A stretch of DNA of 6,714 nucleotides from Alphaproteobacteria bacterium (GTDB lineage: Bacteria > Pseudomonadota > Alphaproteobacteria > Rhodobacterales > Rhodobacteraceae), in the NCBI GenBank assembly GCA_003695135.1, contig RFIR01000125.1, positions 1 through 6,714 of the forward strand, in the 5' to 3' direction. A program made the position numbers and the translations under genes. Below, in pieces: positions 5,609 through 6,714 of the stretch (the first letter of the stretch is position 1; every line of letters starts with the position of its first letter). The notes below the pieces were generated by a model. That model did not search any database and had not been told where the DNA came from. It saw nothing but the letters and a program-made list of their open reading frames with translations.

Positions 5609-6010
5609 TCACAGTCCCAGCGCATCGGCCTCGGCACCGGGGAAATCGACGTGGATGTGATTGCCGTCGGGGTCGTGGATATTGACCTGGACAACATCGC
5701 CGGCCGGGGCGGCCACCCGGACGAGCCGGACGGGAATGCCCTCCCGCTCCAAGAGCGCGAGAAAACCGGCCATCCCGCTGGCGGTGAAGGCGAAATGTTC
5801 GAGCTGCGCCGTGGCAGCGCCGGCATCGAGCTGAACGGGTGTTTCGACCAGATGCACCAGCGCGACATCGCCCAGATAGAGCCAGGCGCCGGGAAAGCCG
5901 AAATCCGGCCGCGGCCCGGCCTTCAGCCCGAGGATGCGCTCGTACCAGCCGGTCATTTCGGCCAGCCGGTTGGTGCGGATGTTGACGTGATCGAAGGCGA
6001 CGATAGGCAT
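5609..6010 (-). CDS. VOC-superfamily (glyoxalase/bleomycin-resistance fold) protein
   Basis: This 133-residue single-domain protein contains two beta-alpha-beta-beta-beta modules, as in the vicinal oxygen chelate superfamily of glyoxalases, dioxygenases and antibiotic-resistance proteins. The first module starts FDHVNIRTN (6-14) and continues through WYERILGLKAG (22-32) and WLYLGD; the second starts LEHFAFTASG (70-79) and ends INIHDPDGNHIHVDF-like (about 109-123). Candidate metal ligands are H8, H53 (VALVHLV), H72 and H120. The last position is usually Glu in the family's GNxIE pattern and is His here, within NHIHVDF. The ATG at 6010-6008 is preceded by GAGGGAGGG (6015-6023). The gene stands alone between a PIN gene upstream on the same strand and a large gap downstream. 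Its reaction and substrate cannot be told from sequence. Confidence 0.9.
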   Translation of the reverse strand: MPIVAFDHVNIRTNRLAEMTGWYERILGLKAGPRPDFGFPGAWLYLGDVALVHLVETPVQLDAGAATAQLEHFAFTASGMAGFLALLEREGIPVRLVRVAAPAGDVVQVNIHDPDGNHIHVDFPGAEADALGL

Positions 6011-6078
6011 GGGACCCTCCCTCGGCAGGCCGGTCAGCCTGCATCAGAGCGCCTGACCCGTCCAGCCGCCAGTTTGCC

Positions 6079-6714
6079 TCATCGGCGAAGCAGCCCGCGA
6101 TCCGGCACGCCTTCGCCGGAGCCGTCAATCGAAATGCGGTGCCGGTATCCGGACCGTTCAAAGATCATTGAGGGCCGGTCGCAGGAGTGCCGCCGTCTCG
6201 CGAAGCCCGAGTTCCTCGAAGCGGTCGACCAGCCGCTCTGCAGTCCAGGCGGGTTATTGAAACCCTGTCGCATGCGGGCAAGCGCGGCGCAGGCCTCGCG
6301 CTGGCTCAGATCGATGGTGTCGGCCAGGAAGGCATCGCTGCTGATCGGCTGGGTCGAATAGCGTCCAAGAACGTTGGAAGGAAAGTCCCGGAGGTTTTCA
6401 GTGACGATCACGGCGGCATCGCATCTGATCGCCGCGGCCAGCACATGGTTGTCGTCCGGGTCCGGGAGACCGGGTTTGAGCGACATGTAGACTTCCCAGC
6501 CTTCGACCCAGGCTTCTGGAAATGCGCGTTGCATGGCACCGACCAGCCGCGATGTGTATTCCGATGACTTGCCCCGTTTGGCAAGTGTGCGCTGCAACTC
6601 GTCGATGATCCGCTCCGACCATCGCGGGCGGAAGAACCCCGCCTCTGCCAGATGCAGCAGCGCATTCCTGACAAGACCGCCGGCCAGAACATTGGTATCG
6701 ATCACGACGGTGAA
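6079..6714 (-). CDS. PIN-domain ribonuclease, putative toxin, partial at the right edge, with frameshifted C-terminus
   Basis: The frame enters from the right edge (first visible residues FTVVIDTNV) and gives 211 residues to the stop at 6079. PIN domains are metal-dependent RNases; this subgroup commonly forms the toxin half of toxin-antitoxin pairs. Counting from the first visible residue, acidic active-site candidates are D6 (VIDTNVL), E39 (IIDELQRTL), D88 (PDPDDNHVLAAA) and D110 (VTENLRDFP). These are followed by the typical ISSDAFLADTIDLS and a Met-rich helix ending FNNPP. Just after FNNPP (about 6247-6252) the protein becomes Arg/Ser/Gly-rich and unlike the family. The other frame continues with a sensible ending to a TGA at 6158-6160, implying one lost base or a read error. 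The GTG at 6703-6705 is not taken as the start, because the beta strand begins before it. No antitoxin is visible; one may lie past the right edge. The catalytic domain is intact, so activity may survive. Confidence 0.82.
   Translation of the reverse strand, partial: FTVVIDTNVLAGGLVRNALLHLAEAGFFRPRWSERIIDELQRTLAKRGKSSEYTSRLVGAMQRAFPEAWVEGWEVYMSLKPGLPDPDDNHVLAAAIRCDAAVIVTENLRDFPSNVLGRYSTQPISSDAFLADTIDLSQREACAALARMRQGFNNPPGLQSGWSTASRNSGFARRRHSCDRPSMIFERSGYRHRISIDGSGEGVPDRGLLRR
6158..6247 (-). pseudogene. Displaced C-terminal end of the PIN gene
   Basis: Reading from TGG at 6247-6245 to TGA at 6160-6158 gives 29 residues beginning WTAERLVDRFEELGL and ending PALNDL. This is an amphipathic helix pattern such as PIN-toxin C-termini show after an NPP motif (for example NPP followed by a segment ending in TAxxLR). 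It joins directly to FNNPP in the upstream frame if a single base is restored around 6247-6249. Confidence 0.7.

Noticed and set aside
5301..5660. Small open frame starting TTG in the AT-rich block, and a GGAGGAG + TTG start at 5382-5392
   Set aside because: The translations simply run through the palindromic repeat (SIFAKKKE...) and end in low-complexity sequence. There is no codon-use or homology support.
6100..6128. Possible promoter for the VOC gene with TTGACG (6128-6123) on the minus strand
   Set aside because: The -35 box is good, but no hexamer at 16-18 bases resembles a -10 box (best CCGGAT), so it was not listed as a feature.
5651..6361. 236-codon + strand open frame opposite the VOC and PIN genes
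   Set aside because: It is antisense to two recognisable domains and has no family features of its own.
1..6714. CRISPR array, tRNA, rRNA, insertion sequence or phage genes
   Set aside because: No regularly spaced direct repeats, no cloverleaf-like segment, no transposase or integrase motifs were seen on either strand.

Overview
The window is GC-rich throughout, with strong G/C bias at third codon positions. Its gene content and order suggest an alphaproteobacterium, most likely of the Rhodobacterales/Paracoccaceae type. The main clues are the histone-deacetylase-like gene, xseB and ispA in tandem, the E. coli-type IspA sequence, and the intergenic GAGTATTT...CCAAGAAGAAG palindromes that I recall from that group. 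This placement rests on recognition and no database search was run.

Layout from left to right. Positions 1-437 hold the C-terminal part of the zapE (AFG1-like ATPase) gene on the + strand. It converges on a minus-strand pair, creD (2824 to 1445) and a 2-keto-4-pentenoate hydratase-family gene (1452 to 652). These two overlap by 8 bases and the second has a strong Shine-Dalgarno sequence inside the first, so they look like an operon. A divergent control region (2825-2990) separates creD from a + strand operon: a histone-deacetylase-family amidohydrolase (2991-3926), xseB (3923-4177, ATGA overlap) and ispA (4183-5091, GTG start). A 517-base non-coding gap follows (5092-5608), with hairpins, a very AT-rich block and a dispersed palindrome. 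After it come two minus-strand genes: a small VOC/glyoxalase-fold protein (6010 to 5609) and a PIN-domain ribonuclease of the toxin type. The PIN gene begins beyond the right edge, and its last ~30 codons are knocked out of frame.

Most genes are ordinary housekeeping or accessory enzymes: cell division (ZapE), envelope (CreD), DNA repair (exonuclease VII small subunit) and isoprenoid precursor synthesis (FPP synthase). I found no convincing new multi-gene system. The points most worth a second look are: (i) two copies of an ~80-bp palindromic repeat, one in each of the window's two convergent intergenic gaps and nowhere else; (ii) the apparent one-base frameshift near the end of the PIN gene; (iii) the AT-rich block followed by a perfect GC hairpin in the ispA/VOC gap, possibly an untranslated RNA or the remnant of a small element; and (iv) the absence of dxs directly after ispA.
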